From contig NZ_BCMI01000018.1 of the NCBI RefSeq assembly GCF_002217985.1, positions 1 through 63,866 on the forward strand: a DNA stretch of 63,866 nt, given 5' to 3'. Both the position numbers and the translations under genes were made by a program. Origin of the DNA: Secundilactobacillus pentosiphilus. GTDB taxonomy: Bacteria; Bacillota; Bacilli; Lactobacillales; Lactobacillaceae. Shown in pieces: positions 1 to 9,357 of this stretch. The notes beneath the pieces were generated by a model. The model saw only the letters and a list, made by a program, of their open reading frames with translations, did not search any database and was not told where the DNA came from. Positions within the stretch are counted from its first letter, which is position 1, and each line of letters begins with the position of its first letter.

Positions 1-62
1 CCCTGTTAAATATGCTTTAATAGCTATAATTTTAGTATCCCAGGAAATTTTAGTCATAGAAA

Positions 63-94
63 TACCCCCAAAGTTGTTTCCAACTTTGGGGGTA
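63..94 (-). terminator. Terminator of tagO
   Basis: A perfect 14-bp inverted repeat with a TTTC loop lies 45 bases past the tagO stop codon. The run of Ts after it on the minus strand is short, so termination may be incomplete. Confidence 0.7.
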
Positions 95-139
95 CACGTC
101 ATTGTGGCACACTCTTTTTATTTTTAATGCTATCCAAAA

Positions 140-1234
140 TTAGTGTGAGTTCTTCGACGTTGTTTCCTTTACGATTCGTTTGATCCAATTTAACAGCGGC
201 TGACGGTTGACCCCCACTAAGCCAATGGCTTCCACGAACAGCTCCAAGCCAACTAAACTAGCAATGGTTAAGCAGATGGTACCCCAGGTTGGTGAAATCG
301 GATACATCAGTGAGATAAATGCGAAAATCAACGCAATACCGTAAATCACTAAAACCGTCTGACGGTGTGTTAGCCCGATTTGCATTAGCCGGTGATGCAA
401 ATGGTGTTTATCAGCATGTGAAATCGGTTGTCGATTCAGCATTCGCCGTAGAATTGCATAAACCGTATCCGTAATAGGGACACCCATAATAACCACGGGA
501 ATAATGACGGAAATAAACGTCACGTTTTTTAAACCATACAGTGAAAACACCGACATCATAAAACCGATGAACAGGGAACCAGTATCGCCAAGATAGATAC
601 GCGCGGGGAAAAAATTGTATGGCAAAAAGCCAACCATTGCGGCCACTAAGGCAAAGATACTAATCCCGACAAAGGTGTTGGCAACGTTCAAGAAGAACAA
701 GCCAGTGATCCCCATTGTGGACAAAGCAATAATCCCAACACCGGTTGCCAAACCATCCAGACCGTCGATTAAATTCACCGCATTGGTAATTGCAAGGATC
801 CAGATCCAAGTAATCGGCAAACTTAGCCACCCCAGTGAAACCAATCCCACAAAGGGAATCGTAATGTGGCTCATCTTGACACCTGCCGCAAAGTAAACGA
901 CCAACGCAGCAATTGAAATGCCTAAAACTTTCTGTCGAGGCTTTAATTCAAAAATATCATCAATGACACCAGTTGCAATGATGACGCATTCCCCCGCAAG
1001 CACTCCCCATAGCTGACGGGTAGGAATTTGGAACCTTAATAGGAAAACCGTTGCGAAAGTATAGGAAAGGAAAATGGCCAAACCGCCCATCGTCGGCATT
1101 GGCACCTTGTTCACTCTCCTTGCGTTTGGTTTATCAATTGCGCCTACCCGGAACGCCAACTTTCGGACGAACGGTGTCAGGATAGCGGATAAAATCATGG
1201 TTGCAACCAAACTAACAATGATTTCAAACTTCAT
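140..1234 (-). CDS. tagO: Undecaprenyl-phosphate N-acetylglucosaminyl-1-phosphate transferase (TagO/WecA type)
   Basis: This integral membrane enzyme transfers GlcNAc-1-phosphate from UDP-GlcNAc to undecaprenyl phosphate, the first step of wall teichoic acid linkage-unit synthesis. The 364-residue protein has about ten hydrophobic segments. It shows the signatures of the MraY/WecA family: the DD pair at residues 92-93, NLIDGLDG at about 154-161, a YLGDTGS segment, and a His-rich HADKHHLHHRL loop near residue 275 typical of the polyprenol-phosphate GlcNAc transferases rather than MraY. The ATG follows an AGAGGAAAC ribosome site. The gene stands alone between its own promoter and terminator. 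TagA, which acts next in the pathway, is at the other end of the window. Confidence 0.9.
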   Translation of the reverse strand: MKFEIIVSLVATMILSAILTPFVRKLAFRVGAIDKPNARRVNKVPMPTMGGLAIFLSYTFATVFLLRFQIPTRQLWGVLAGECVIIATGVIDDIFELKPRQKVLGISIAALVVYFAAGVKMSHITIPFVGLVSLGWLSLPITWIWILAITNAVNLIDGLDGLATGVGIIALSTMGITGLFFLNVANTFVGISIFALVAAMVGFLPYNFFPARIYLGDTGSLFIGFMMSVFSLYGLKNVTFISVIIPVVIMGVPITDTVYAILRRMLNRQPISHADKHHLHHRLMQIGLTHRQTVLVIYGIALIFAFISLMYPISPTWGTICLTIASLVGLELFVEAIGLVGVNRQPLLNWIKRIVKETTSKNSH

Positions 1235-1266
1235 AGTAGTTTCCTCTCTTCATGACACATGGTTCT

Positions 1267-1295
1267 ATTATACAAATGGTTTTAAGTAAACACAA
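1267..1295 (-). promoter_or_regulatory. Promoter of tagO
   Basis: On the minus strand TTGTGT (1290-1295) and a perfect TATAAT (1267-1272) are 17 bases apart, about 30 bases upstream of the tagO start. Confidence 0.65.
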
Positions 1296-1437
1296 TCTCA
1301 TTTCGAGAACAACTCAATACAAGAACACCGATGTCCTTTGACTACAATCGATTTGAAAAAATTTGCGTGGCTCAATAAATGATTACCTTAAACTGAACCT
1401 CTAACCAAAGGCCCTCCGAAAAAAGAAGCATTTAAAA

Positions 1438-1484
1438 AACAGCGCAATAACTTCCAAATCAAGAATGGAAATTACCGTGCTGTT
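1438..1484 (-). terminator. Terminator of lrgAB
   Basis: A 19-position stem with one mismatch and a 9-base loop is followed on the minus strand by TTTTTT. It lies just past the lrgB stop. The rest of the 1296-1437 gap shows nothing recognisable. Confidence 0.85.
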
Positions 1485-1531
1485 CGATTTAATTAACGTC
1501 TAAATAATAACTCGGATTTGCACTTAAATAA

Positions 1532-2296
1532 TCAATGCAGATGAACCATCGACGCAAAGACGGGTACCACGAGGTCGACCACAATTGAAATGATGACCAC
1601 CGCAATTGAAGCCATTGACCCCTGAATTGAACCAAGTGTCACAGCCTTTGCCGACCCAAGCGTATGGCCAGCAGTTCCTAAACCTAAGCCAACCCCCACC
1701 GGATCACTGTCCAGTCGGAATAATTTAATCAGCATATCAGCAACCGCATAAACGAGGACTGCGTTTAAAATGCATGCCATTGCTGTAACGGCTGGTACAC
1801 CGCCAATCGAGCCTGAAATCGGCATTGCAATCGCGGTCGTCGCCGCAGTTGGCAGCAGTGACGCAATCATTGAATTATGCAATCCAAGTGCTTTTGATAA
1901 GGAATAGATCAGGATTAACGAAATAATCATACCAATAATTAATGATAACAAAATTTCCAACCAGAATTTTTTAACAACGTCATTCCTCCGGTAAAGTGGG
2001 ATTGCAAAAGCAATGGTCGCCGGATTTAAAAACCAAAAAATAATATCGCCACCGGGTTTATACGCCGACTGATAAAAATGGGGCAGCGAGACGCCGAACC
2101 ATTTGGCCATCAACCAAAGAATAAGAATGCCCAAAACCATTCCGAAAAATAATGGCTGAAACAGGAAAAAGCCACCTGAAATTTTAAATAGGTATTGACC
2201 AATTAAAAAGACAGCGATTGATAAGAAAATGCCGAAAAAGGCAATGTGATCAGCTTTGGGATCTAGTCCATTCCCAAAAAAGTCAATCCAATTCAT
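1532..2296 (-). CDS. lrgB: LrgB/CidB family membrane protein
   Basis: This is a 254-residue, highly hydrophobic protein of the LrgB family (CidB/LrgB/YohK). Family members work with LrgA-type proteins in murein hydrolase control, overflow metabolism or pyruvate uptake, depending on the species. Visible features are repeated glycine-rich transmembrane segments and the SLLPTAATTAIAMPIS and GLGLGTAGHTLGSAKA stretches typical of the family. The ATG is preceded by an AAAGGGG ribosome site. It sits 40 bases after lrgA in a two-gene operon closed by a strong terminator. No LytTR or two-component regulator gene is adjacent, so the inducing signal cannot be read here. Confidence 0.88.
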   Translation of the reverse strand: MNWIDFFGNGLDPKADHIAFFGIFLSIAVFLIGQYLFKISGGFFLFQPLFFGMVLGILILWLMAKWFGVSLPHFYQSAYKPGGDIIFWFLNPATIAFAIPLYRRNDVVKKFWLEILLSLIIGMIISLILIYSLSKALGLHNSMIASLLPTAATTAIAMPISGSIGGVPAVTAMACILNAVLVYAVADMLIKLFRLDSDPVGVGLGLGTAGHTLGSAKAVTLGSIQGSMASIAVVIISIVVDLVVPVFASMVHLH

Positions 2297-2336
2297 AGTA
2301 TGAAACCCCTTTCAAAACTGAGCAAGAAAACTGGTT

Positions 2337-2783
2337 TTAATGCACTTCTGTACTCTTATGGAACACTTTTCGACTAATAGCCATTAGCACAGCGGTCGAG
2401 TAGGCAGTCACAATGAGCATAATAATCGTTGCTAAGATAATGGTGATAATTAGCATCACACCATTCCAAGCACCATCATTTGTGAAAACGCTCAGTGAAT
2501 TTGCCATCTGAATTCCTGATGGTACAAACAAAAAGGCAATGATACCAATCAAAAAATCAGCCAGTTTCTCAACCTGATAAAGTTTAATGATGTGTGTGGC
2601 CAATAAGACATACATTAGAACTAAGCCGATCACGGGTGTTGGAACTGGAAAAGATTTAGGAAATAACGGTGAAATCAACGAAGAGACAAAGAGTACGCCG
2701 GTAAAAATTGCAATTTGGTACAAAATTGGCGCAGGCTCATGTGTGTTCTCCGTGCTTTCAGAATTCTGCTGCTTATCTGACAT
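2337..2783 (-). CDS. lrgA: LrgA/CidA family holin-like protein
   Basis: This small membrane protein of the CidA/LrgA family (148 residues from the chosen start) is the partner of the following LrgB. It has four predicted hydrophobic segments and the central PTPVIGLVLMYVLL region typical of the family. An upstream in-frame start would add 21 residues. The ATG at 2783 is chosen because an AAAGGAG ribosome site lies 8 bases before it and the protein then begins with a short polar tail (MSDKQQ) ahead of the first membrane segment. Whether the pair acts in autolysis or pyruvate transport cannot be decided from sequence. Confidence 0.85.
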   Translation of the reverse strand: MSDKQQNSESTENTHEPAPILYQIAIFTGVLFVSSLISPLFPKSFPVPTPVIGLVLMYVLLATHIIKLYQVEKLADFLIGIIAFLFVPSGIQMANSLSVFTNDGAWNGVMLIITIILATIIMLIVTAYSTAVLMAISRKVFHKSTEVH

Positions 2784-2861
2784 AATGAAAACTCCTTTCA
2801 CTACGTTAAGTAGATCAACACAACCATCTTTTAATACCTCTAACACTATAACCTTTAAGTA

Positions 2862-2890
2862 AGTATAGTAATCTTAACTCAAAAAGGCAA
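2862..2890 (-). promoter_or_regulatory. Probable lrgAB promoter
   Basis: TTGCCT (2885-2890) and TATACT (2862-2867) are 17 bases apart on the minus strand, about 80 bases upstream of lrgA. The remaining gap up to 3070 is A+T-rich and holds nothing else I can support. Confidence 0.45.
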
Positions 2891-3074
2891 CCTTAAACAC
2901 CTTTAAACATCGGCCGTAAAAAATCGAAATATGCTTGAGAAAACCCGAGATGAATGATTTTTTAAACCCTCTGCGAATTTTCTTAGTATTAAAAAAAACA
3001 TATGGATCTATTTAAATCATCTAAAAATTAAAAACCATCTCAGCTAAATCCAAGCTATGACATTCATTTACAAA

Positions 3075-3106
3075 CAAAAAAAGACCAATTCATCAAAGAA
3101 TTAGCC
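3075..3106 (-). terminator. Terminator of the amino acid permease pair
   Basis: A 9-bp stem including wobble pairs is followed by seven Ts on the minus strand, about 80 bases past the permease stop codon. Confidence 0.7.
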
Positions 3107-3187
3107 TTTTCTGTAGCATTTGAATGCTGAGGTACTTAAAATATCAAGCACCGAAACTGACTTTCCAAGAAAATTCGAACGGCAGAA

Positions 3188-4543
3188 CTATTCTGCATCG
3201 AAGTGATACTTGCCCTTCAAGTAGTAGTAGAAAGGAATACCAATAGCAGTCAGAACAATCCCAATTGCGGCTAATGTGAATTGAGTAAACAAGGTGTTAA
3301 CCAGGATAAACAACCCACCTAACAGCGCAATAATTGGAATTACAGGGTAACCAGGTACCTTGTATGGCCGTTTCAATTCTGGTTCTTTCTTTCTTAAAAT
3401 CATAACTGCGGCAAATGCCATGCAGTAGAATAACCAGATAACGAAAATCAGCATGTTAGTGATGGCATCAAAAGCGTTAGTCATCATCATAATTGATGCA
3501 ATAATCAATTGAACGATACCACTGAACCATGGAATCTTGGTGTTCTTAGTCAATGCACCGAACAAGTTGCTAAATGGCAGTTTGTGTTCTTCGGCCATGG
3601 CCAAAGGAATTCTCATACCAGTCATAGTATAACCGTTGATCGTCCCGTAAACAGAAATCAAAATACCAATCGTAACGATCTTACCACCAAAGCCACCAAA
3701 GAGAACTTTAGAAGCATCGGAAGCAACGTTCAAGTTACCGATAACAGCGTTGTGTGCACCAGCTAATGGTAACAGCATCAAGAACACAGCGTTAACGATC
3801 AAGTAAACAACCATAATCAAGCCAATACCAATTGAAATAGCTTTTGGTAAGTCTTTGCTAGGGTTCTTCATTTCACCGGCAATGTTACCAACGTGGATCC
3901 AGCCATCATAAGCAAACATCGTTGCCAACAGGCCTTGGCCTAAGCCAGTCCAAAGACCAACGTGGTGACCTGCTTGAATAGGGAACAGTGAGAAGTCAAC
4001 CCCGTTAGAACCACCGTGAATTAAACCAACAACAACAATCAAAGCAAGTGGAATCAACTTAATAACCAGTGTAATTGATTGCAGCATACCAGCAGCTTTG
4101 GCACCCATAAAGTTAATCAGAGTAACCGTGATCGCACAAACGATCGCTATTGGAACAATCGTGCTGTTCCCTAACCCAAATAAGTTAGCAACCTGGGTCC
4201 CAAAAATAATGGCTAAAGCAGCAACATTAGCTGGGAAATAAATAATTGCTTGTGCCCATCCAGCTAAGAAGCCCCAAAAACTGCCATACGTGTGTTGAAT
4301 ATACTTGGTTAAACCACCAGTTTCAGGAATAGCGGCAGCCAATTCGGCACCAGTTAAACCAGCACAAATACTAATCAAACCACCAACTAACCAAGCCGTC
4401 ATTGCTAAACTGGTTGAACCAGTAACCTGTGCCACTTGGGAAGCTTTAAAGAACACCCCGGCACCAATAACAGTACCCATAACGGTGGCAAGGCCAGCGA
4501 AGAAGCCAATTGACTTCTTCAACTCATTTTCTTGATTTTCCAT
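3188..4543 (-). CDS. APC-family amino acid permease (SteT-like)
   Basis: This is a 451-residue secondary transporter of the amino acid-polyamine-organocation superfamily with about twelve membrane segments. The N-terminal VIGAGVFF glycine motif of segment 1 is clear, and overall it resembles the LAT-type serine/threonine exchanger SteT of Bacillus. The substrate is not provable from sequence. Its start overlaps the stop of the upstream permease by one base (TAATG), with a GGAGG site inside that gene, so the two are translationally coupled. Its place next to threonine dehydratase, alanine dehydrogenase and threonine dehydrogenase makes a serine, threonine or alanine substrate attractive, but that is inference. 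Confidence 0.85.
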   Translation of the reverse strand: MENQENELKKSIGFFAGLATVMGTVIGAGVFFKASQVAQVTGSTSLAMTAWLVGGLISICAGLTGAELAAAIPETGGLTKYIQHTYGSFWGFLAGWAQAIIYFPANVAALAIIFGTQVANLFGLGNSTIVPIAIVCAITVTLINFMGAKAAGMLQSITLVIKLIPLALIVVVGLIHGGSNGVDFSLFPIQAGHHVGLWTGLGQGLLATMFAYDGWIHVGNIAGEMKNPSKDLPKAISIGIGLIMVVYLIVNAVFLMLLPLAGAHNAVIGNLNVASDASKVLFGGFGGKIVTIGILISVYGTINGYTMTGMRIPLAMAEEHKLPFSNLFGALTKNTKIPWFSGIVQLIIASIMMMTNAFDAITNMLIFVIWLFYCMAFAAVMILRKKEPELKRPYKVPGYPVIPIIALLGGLFILVNTLFTQFTLAAIGIVLTAIGIPFYYYLKGKYHFDAE

Positions 4544-5904
4544 TACATTGCCCTCCTCTTTTTACTTCGGACTCTAAGAAAATAAATCGATAATAAACAA
4601 GCGAACCATATTACAGCCAAAACAATAGATACTAGCATATTAGAATCAAACAGTAACATAACCAGCACAAACAGGAAAAACGCGATTGTTAAAAAATCAG
4701 TAAATGGGTAACCTGGCATTGGAAATATTAACTCATCAGTCTGCTTTACTTTCCGCCTATAAGCAATATGACATACCATCAGCATTACCCAAACGAAGAT
4801 AAAATTGACCGTCGCCATGCCTGAAATAAGTTTGAACACGTTTTTAGGAATTAAATAATTTAACACCACTACCAATAATAAAACCAGCGATGAAAAGTTA
4901 AGTGCTGCATTAGGAACGGAACTTCTGCCAATCTTCTTAAACCGCTTAGGTGCATTACCACCCTTAGCTAGCGCGTACAAAGTCCGGCTCGTACTGAAAA
5001 TAGCACTGTTGCAAGCTGACATCGCCGCAGTTAAAACCACGAAGTTAACAATGCCGGCAGCTGCTTTTACACCAACATCAGCGAAGACCATGACAAACGG
5101 ACTCTGAGTTGCTGACAGCGAGTTCCAAGGATAGATACTCATAATAACGATCATTGACCCCACGTAGAATAAACCAATTCTAATGGGAAGTGAGTTAATT
5201 GCTTTAGGTAAGTTAATCTTTGGATCTTCAGCTTCACCAGCAGTGATACCAACCATTTCAATACCAGCAAATGCAAACAGCACCATCTGGAATGAAATCA
5301 AGAAACCTTTTAGTCCGGTTGGGAAAAAGCCCCCGTGAGAAACCAAGTTGGCAAAGCTAGCAGTGCCCGCGTTTGTCTGATAGCCAATTGCTATCATGTA
5401 ACCGCCGATGATAATTAAAGCAATGATTGCAAATACTTTTACAAAAGCAAACCACGACTCCATTTCACCAAATAATTGCACACTAGCCATGTTTGAAATA
5501 AACAACACCACGATAATAATCAGCGGTGTCGCCCACTGCGGAAAATGGGGGAACCAAAATCTAACGTAAATACCGGAAGCTGTTAAGTCAGCCATCGCAA
5601 TATTTATCCAGCATAACCAATAGGTCCAGCCAGTAACAAACTCAAATCCATCACCTAAATATCTTTTAACGAAATCAATGAACGAATGTAGCTTTATATC
5701 TGAAAGCAACAAATCCCCAATTGCACGCATTAAAAAGTAACAAAATATTCCAGTAACAGCATAAGCTAATATTATTGAAGGACCTGATTCATGAATTGCC
5801 GTGCCAGAGCCGAGAAATAACCCGGTTCCAATCGCACCGCCAATTGCAATCATTTGAATATGTCTGCTCTTTAAACCTCTAGAGAGCCCGGGACCATCCT
5901 TCAT
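4543..5904 (-). CDS. AAT-family amino acid permease
   Basis: This 453-residue permease belongs to the amino acid transporter subgroup of the APC superfamily, the group of AnsP, RocE and LysP. It shows the characteristic GLKSRHIQMIAIGGAIGTGL N-terminus and about twelve hydrophobic segments. An in-frame TTG lies two codons upstream, but the ATG at 5904 has the better spacing from GAGG. It leads a two-permease operon, the second of which is coupled by a one-base stop/start overlap. It lies just past the ilvA terminator. The exact amino acid cannot be assigned. Confidence 0.85.
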   Translation of the reverse strand: MKDGPGLSRGLKSRHIQMIAIGGAIGTGLFLGSGTAIHESGPSIILAYAVTGIFCYFLMRAIGDLLLSDIKLHSFIDFVKRYLGDGFEFVTGWTYWLCWINIAMADLTASGIYVRFWFPHFPQWATPLIIIVVLFISNMASVQLFGEMESWFAFVKVFAIIALIIIGGYMIAIGYQTNAGTASFANLVSHGGFFPTGLKGFLISFQMVLFAFAGIEMVGITAGEAEDPKINLPKAINSLPIRIGLFYVGSMIVIMSIYPWNSLSATQSPFVMVFADVGVKAAAGIVNFVVLTAAMSACNSAIFSTSRTLYALAKGGNAPKRFKKIGRSSVPNAALNFSSLVLLLVVVLNYLIPKNVFKLISGMATVNFIFVWVMLMVCHIAYRRKVKQTDELIFPMPGYPFTDFLTIAFFLFVLVMLLFDSNMLVSIVLAVIWFACLLSIYFLRVRSKKRRAM

Positions 5905-5939
5905 TAGCAAACTACCTCAATTCTAAAAAATTTTAACAA

Positions 5940-5977
5940 GAGCCCCGTCGCATAAAAGAATTCATGTTTGGGGGCTC
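5940..5977 (-). terminator. Terminator of ilvA
   Basis: A GAGCCCC/GGGGCTC stem with a long loop is followed by a T-rich stretch on the minus strand. It separates ilvA from the permease pair. Confidence 0.65.
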
Positions 5978-6076
5978 AAACGTCTCAACTATCAAGTTTT
6001 TAAATCATGTCAATCTTTTAAGATCAGCCATCTCATTAAAGGTAATAGCTAGCATCTAGTCAAGACTAAATGAATA

Positions 6077-7114
6077 TTAGCCAATACCACCCTTAGTATC
6101 AACAGGGCTGAAGAAGTGATCAATGATTGATGAAACCTTTTGCAAGTCAACGTTACCACCAGATACAAGGGCAACAGTCTTCTTGTTTTCGAGCCACTTC
6201 TTGTCGATCTTGCCAGATTCGATAGCTGCAGTTGGTAATGCACCAGCACCTTCAACACAGATCTTAGTACGTTGCATTAAGTCCTTCATAGCAGTGGCAA
6301 TTTCGTCTTCGTTAACCAAGATGATTTCATCAACCAAGTTTTGAACGATAGGGAATGTCTTGTCACCTGGTGTAGAAACATCAGTACCATCAGCTAACGT
6401 AAAGTCATCGTGGTGGAATGTGATCTTACCAGCATCAACAGAAGCTTTCATACCATGAACGTTTTCTGATTGAACACCGATAACGTGAATTGATGGGTTA
6501 AATGATTTCAGTGCAGTAGCAATACCAGAAATCATGCCACCACCACCAACAGGAACAATAACCGTGTCGACGTTCCAGATCTTGTCAAGAATTTCAAGAC
6601 CGATAGTACCTTGGCCGGCCATAACGTACTTGTCGTTAAATGGATCAACAACCGTTAAGCCTTCTTTTTCGGCACGTTCGAACATCCATTTGTGGGCATC
6701 ATCGAAAGTAGCACCGTGAATATCAACTTCGGCACCGTAACCACGGGTTGCGTCACGCTTCATTTGTGGGGCTTCGTCAGGCATAACGATGGTTGACTTA
6801 ATACCCATTAATTTAGAAGTTAAAGCAACACCTTGGGCATGGTTACCAGCTGAAGCAGCGATAACACCACGTGCCTTTTCTTCGTCACTCAAGTGGTTGA
6901 TTTTGTTGTTAGCACCACGGAACTTGAATGAACCAGTTAATTGCATGTTTTCAAGCTTCAGGAAAACGTCACCATGTGCAACGTTTCTTGAAAGAAACAT
7001 TGATTGGATCAATGGAGTGACACGAGCATACTTGCTAACAATTGCGCGAGCTTCTTCGATATCTTGGATGTCTAGAATATCTGCGGTTTTTTGAACAAGA
7101 CTATTTGTAGCCAT
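6077..7114 (-). CDS. ilvA: Threonine dehydratase, catabolic type without ACT domain
   Basis: This PLP enzyme deaminates threonine to 2-oxobutyrate and ammonia, and usually serine to pyruvate. The PLP lysine is in the GSFKFRGANNK motif (Lys64), the phosphate-binding glycine loop is VPVGGGGM near residue 195, and SGGN is near the end. The 345 residues cover only the catalytic fold. The C-terminal ACT domain of isoleucine-inhibited biosynthetic IlvA is absent, so a TdcB-like catabolic role is more likely. The ATG at 7114 is preceded by AAGGAG. No ilvBCD genes are nearby; the neighbours are amino acid permeases and alanine dehydrogenase, which also suggests catabolism. The symbol tdcB would fit equally well. 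Confidence 0.88.
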   Translation of the reverse strand: MATNSLVQKTADILDIQDIEEARAIVSKYARVTPLIQSMFLSRNVAHGDVFLKLENMQLTGSFKFRGANNKINHLSDEEKARGVIAASAGNHAQGVALTSKLMGIKSTIVMPDEAPQMKRDATRGYGAEVDIHGATFDDAHKWMFERAEKEGLTVVDPFNDKYVMAGQGTIGLEILDKIWNVDTVIVPVGGGGMISGIATALKSFNPSIHVIGVQSENVHGMKASVDAGKITFHHDDFTLADGTDVSTPGDKTFPIVQNLVDEIILVNEDEIATAMKDLMQRTKICVEGAGALPTAAIESGKIDKKWLENKKTVALVSGGNVDLQKVSSIIDHFFSPVDTKGGIG

Positions 7115-7131
7115 AATAGTGATACTCCTTT

Positions 7132-7149
7132 TTACAAATTTATTTGTAA
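7132..7149. repeat. Short inverted repeat in the ilvA leader
   Basis: A perfect TTACAAA-TTTA-TTTGTAA inverted repeat lies immediately upstream of the ilvA ribosome site. It could be a regulator site or a small leader hairpin; the sequence does not say which. Confidence 0.4.
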
Positions 7150-7276
7150 GGTAATAGTTTAAATTAAATCAGTTCTCATGCATATGTTTTCACAAGTTTT
7201 CCCAAAACATAATAGATTCGGAAAACTTCCAAATCTATCATATTTATCTATTGTGAAAATTTGCTTAAACTGGACT

Positions 7277-8386
7277 TTACAGGCTTAACTTTTCGTATGG
7301 TAAGTCTAATGATTTACCTAAACCTTCATTAACGATCGTACCATTGTAAATGTTAATGCCTGATGCTAATGCTGGATCAGCCTTAGCTGCACCGTCAATG
7401 CCCTTATCAGCAATTTCAAGCAAGTACTTCAAGTTACCTGCTGCAAGTGCCATAGTGGCAGTACGTGGAACAGCACCTGGTTGGTTCGGAACAGCGTAGT
7501 GAACGATACCGTCTTTAACAAAGACAGGATCATCGATAGTTGTTGGTTGATCAATGGTTTCAACGGTACCACCTTGGTCAATGGCAACATCAACAATAAC
7601 ACTACCCTTTTTCATGGTCTTAACCATGGATTCCTTAACCAACTTCGGTGGCTTAGCTCCTGGAATTAAGATAGTTGAAATAAAGACATCTGCATCTTTA
7701 ATTTCCTTAGCCAAGTTCTCGTCGTTTGACTTAACGACGCGAACGTTTTGACCAGCAAATTCCTTTTCGAGTTCCTTGATGCGTTCATCTTTTAATTCGA
7801 TGATAACAACAGAGCAACCCAAGCCTAAAGCCATCTGTGCGGCATTAACGGCAGCGTTCCCACCACCAAAGATAACAACGTTTCCAGCCTTGATGCCAAC
7901 ATCAGGAATACCTGGTAGTAAGACACCTTGACCTTTATGTTGAGCTTCCAAATAGTAGGCACCCATAATCACAGAACGTCGACCTGCGATTGCACTCATA
8001 GGTGCTAACAATTCCAGCTTACCATCTTTAACAATGGTTTCACCACCAATAGCAGTGGTACCAGCCTTCATCATAGCTTCAACAGTTGGTTTTGATGAAG
8101 CAAGGTGTTGAAAGCCCCAAACAATCTTTCCTTTGGAGAAATACTTGTACTCTTCTGGATCTGGTTCCTTAACCTTGATGATTAAGTCTGCTTGCCAGCC
8201 CTCTTCGTGGCTAACTAGCTTTCCACCAGCTTGCTCGAATTCTTCGTTTGAGAAACCGGCACCAACACCGGCGTCTTTTTCAACGAGGACTTCGTTTCCT
8301 GCATCTACCATTTTCTGAACATTTTCGGGGGTAGCCGCTACACGGCCTTCTCCTTCTTTTTGCTCCTTGATAACTGCAATCTTCAT
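7277..8386 (-). CDS. ald: Alanine dehydrogenase
   Basis: This NAD-dependent enzyme interconverts L-alanine and pyruvate plus ammonia. From the ATG at 8386 the protein has 369 residues, the usual family length. It begins MKIAVIKEQKEGEGRVAATP, shows the WGFQHLA segment carrying the conserved catalytic His, and has the GGGNAAVNAAQMALG nucleotide-binding region near residue 175. A longer in-frame start exists, but AAAGGGAG lies just ahead of 8386 and the longer start would run through the promoter. It could recycle NAD+ when pyruvate is aminated or feed alanine into pyruvate. A strong promoter with an overlapping cre-like site suggests carbon catabolite control. Confidence 0.92.
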   Translation of the reverse strand: MKIAVIKEQKEGEGRVAATPENVQKMVDAGNEVLVEKDAGVGAGFSNEEFEQAGGKLVSHEEGWQADLIIKVKEPDPEEYKYFSKGKIVWGFQHLASSKPTVEAMMKAGTTAIGGETIVKDGKLELLAPMSAIAGRRSVIMGAYYLEAQHKGQGVLLPGIPDVGIKAGNVVIFGGGNAAVNAAQMALGLGCSVVIIELKDERIKELEKEFAGQNVRVVKSNDENLAKEIKDADVFISTILIPGAKPPKLVKESMVKTMKKGSVIVDVAIDQGGTVETIDQPTTIDDPVFVKDGIVHYAVPNQPGAVPRTATMALAAGNLKYLLEIADKGIDGAAKADPALASGINIYNGTIVNEGLGKSLDLPYEKLSL

Positions 8387-8426
8387 TCCAACACTCCCTT
8401 TAGGATTTATATTTGACGTCAACAAT

Positions 8427-8455
8427 ATGATAGCGCTTCCCCTGTTTTCTGTCAA
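8427..8455 (-). promoter_or_regulatory. ald promoter with overlapping cre-like operator
   Basis: TTGACA (8450-8455) and TATCAT (8427-8432) are 17 bases apart on the minus strand. The sequence at 8428-8441 matches 12 of 14 positions of the Gram-positive cre consensus and covers the -10 box, where CcpA binding would repress. Confidence 0.6.
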
Positions 8456-9273
8456 TCAATTTGTGAATAAATGAATCATATTTTAGATTAAATTTTTCTC
8501 ATATTTTTGCTATAGTGCGGTCCCTCAGCCTTTTAGAGCGACAAGGTCTCAGCAATATTTAAATAAAAAGGCACCCCAAATATCGGTTATTCATCTAAGA
8601 CTTAAATACATAAGATATCACAAATTTTCACATATTAAAAACATTATGTTTTTTTACTTGCCTTAACCCGCTTTTTATCGATATCACCCTTTTTAACTGG
8701 TCTTTTTAATTTTCAATAACAACTCTTTTAACTGATATTTAGTCCGCATTAACTTAAATTCAGCAAAAATGATCGGCCACGACTCAATTTCCAACTATTA
8801 TGTTGTGAAATACCGTTCATTATTCCTGTAAGCCACATGGCAATACTGTAAATTTAATCTGGCTGGTGAAAACTAAGTCTAACCTCTTCCTTATTGTGAA
8901 TAACTTCCTTTGTTCGTGATTTGATCTTTTGAAGCCAAGCTAAATTTACCTTTTCTTTTGAAAAACAGTCCTATATGCGCGCTGATTCTTAGATAAACTG
9001 GTCATCAAAATCCGTCTTATTATCCTCTATGATCAGGTATTCACCAACTTTCAAGCTGCTATAAGTAGTACAACAGTTTAAATTTGATACGGATTTTTCG
9101 GTTAAATTATAATTTAATTAGCTTTACGCATTCCCGAACATTAATTAATTGTGCAAAATTCATTAACTTGTCTACCTAATTGCTTGTGAAATATTAAAGC
9201 GCTTGCCAAAGCGTAGAAACCCCCGTCTATAAAGGCCTAAGCAGAATCACTAAATTTAAAAAGCGTAATTAAT
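8456..9273. other. Long non-coding A+T-rich gap between ald and kbl
   Basis: About 800 bases carry no credible gene on either strand. Several TTGTGAA half-sites resembling Rex boxes occur (for example 8461, 8806, 8894 and 9184), but none is a full palindrome. A second, weaker cre-like sequence is near 9197-9210. A short uninterrupted minus-strand stretch near 9000-9110 has no start codon and no neighbouring frame to extend it. It may be the remains of a lost divergent regulator gene, but I cannot show that. Confidence 0.4.
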
Positions 9274-9302
9274 TGTAATCGCTTACGTAACAATGATATG
9301 AT
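9274..9302 (+). promoter_or_regulatory. kbl-tdh promoter with cre-like site
   Basis: TGTAATCGCTTACG (9274-9287) matches 13 of 14 positions of the cre consensus. A TATGAT -10 box at 9297-9302 follows, with only a weak -35 overlapping the cre. The position would allow CcpA to block polymerase. Confidence 0.6.
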
Positions 9303-9357
9303 ACAACCATAAAAGTTGATGTTGTGTTTCAGTGTTACGTTCTAAGGAGGTAAATAA

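Noticed and set aside
8461-8480. Rex box at the ald promoter
   Set aside because: Only the TTGTGAA half is present; the right half does not fit.
9000-9110. Open minus-strand stretch that could be a gene remnant between ald and kbl
   Set aside because: It is only about 45 codons, has no start or ribosome site, and flanking frames cannot be joined convincingly.
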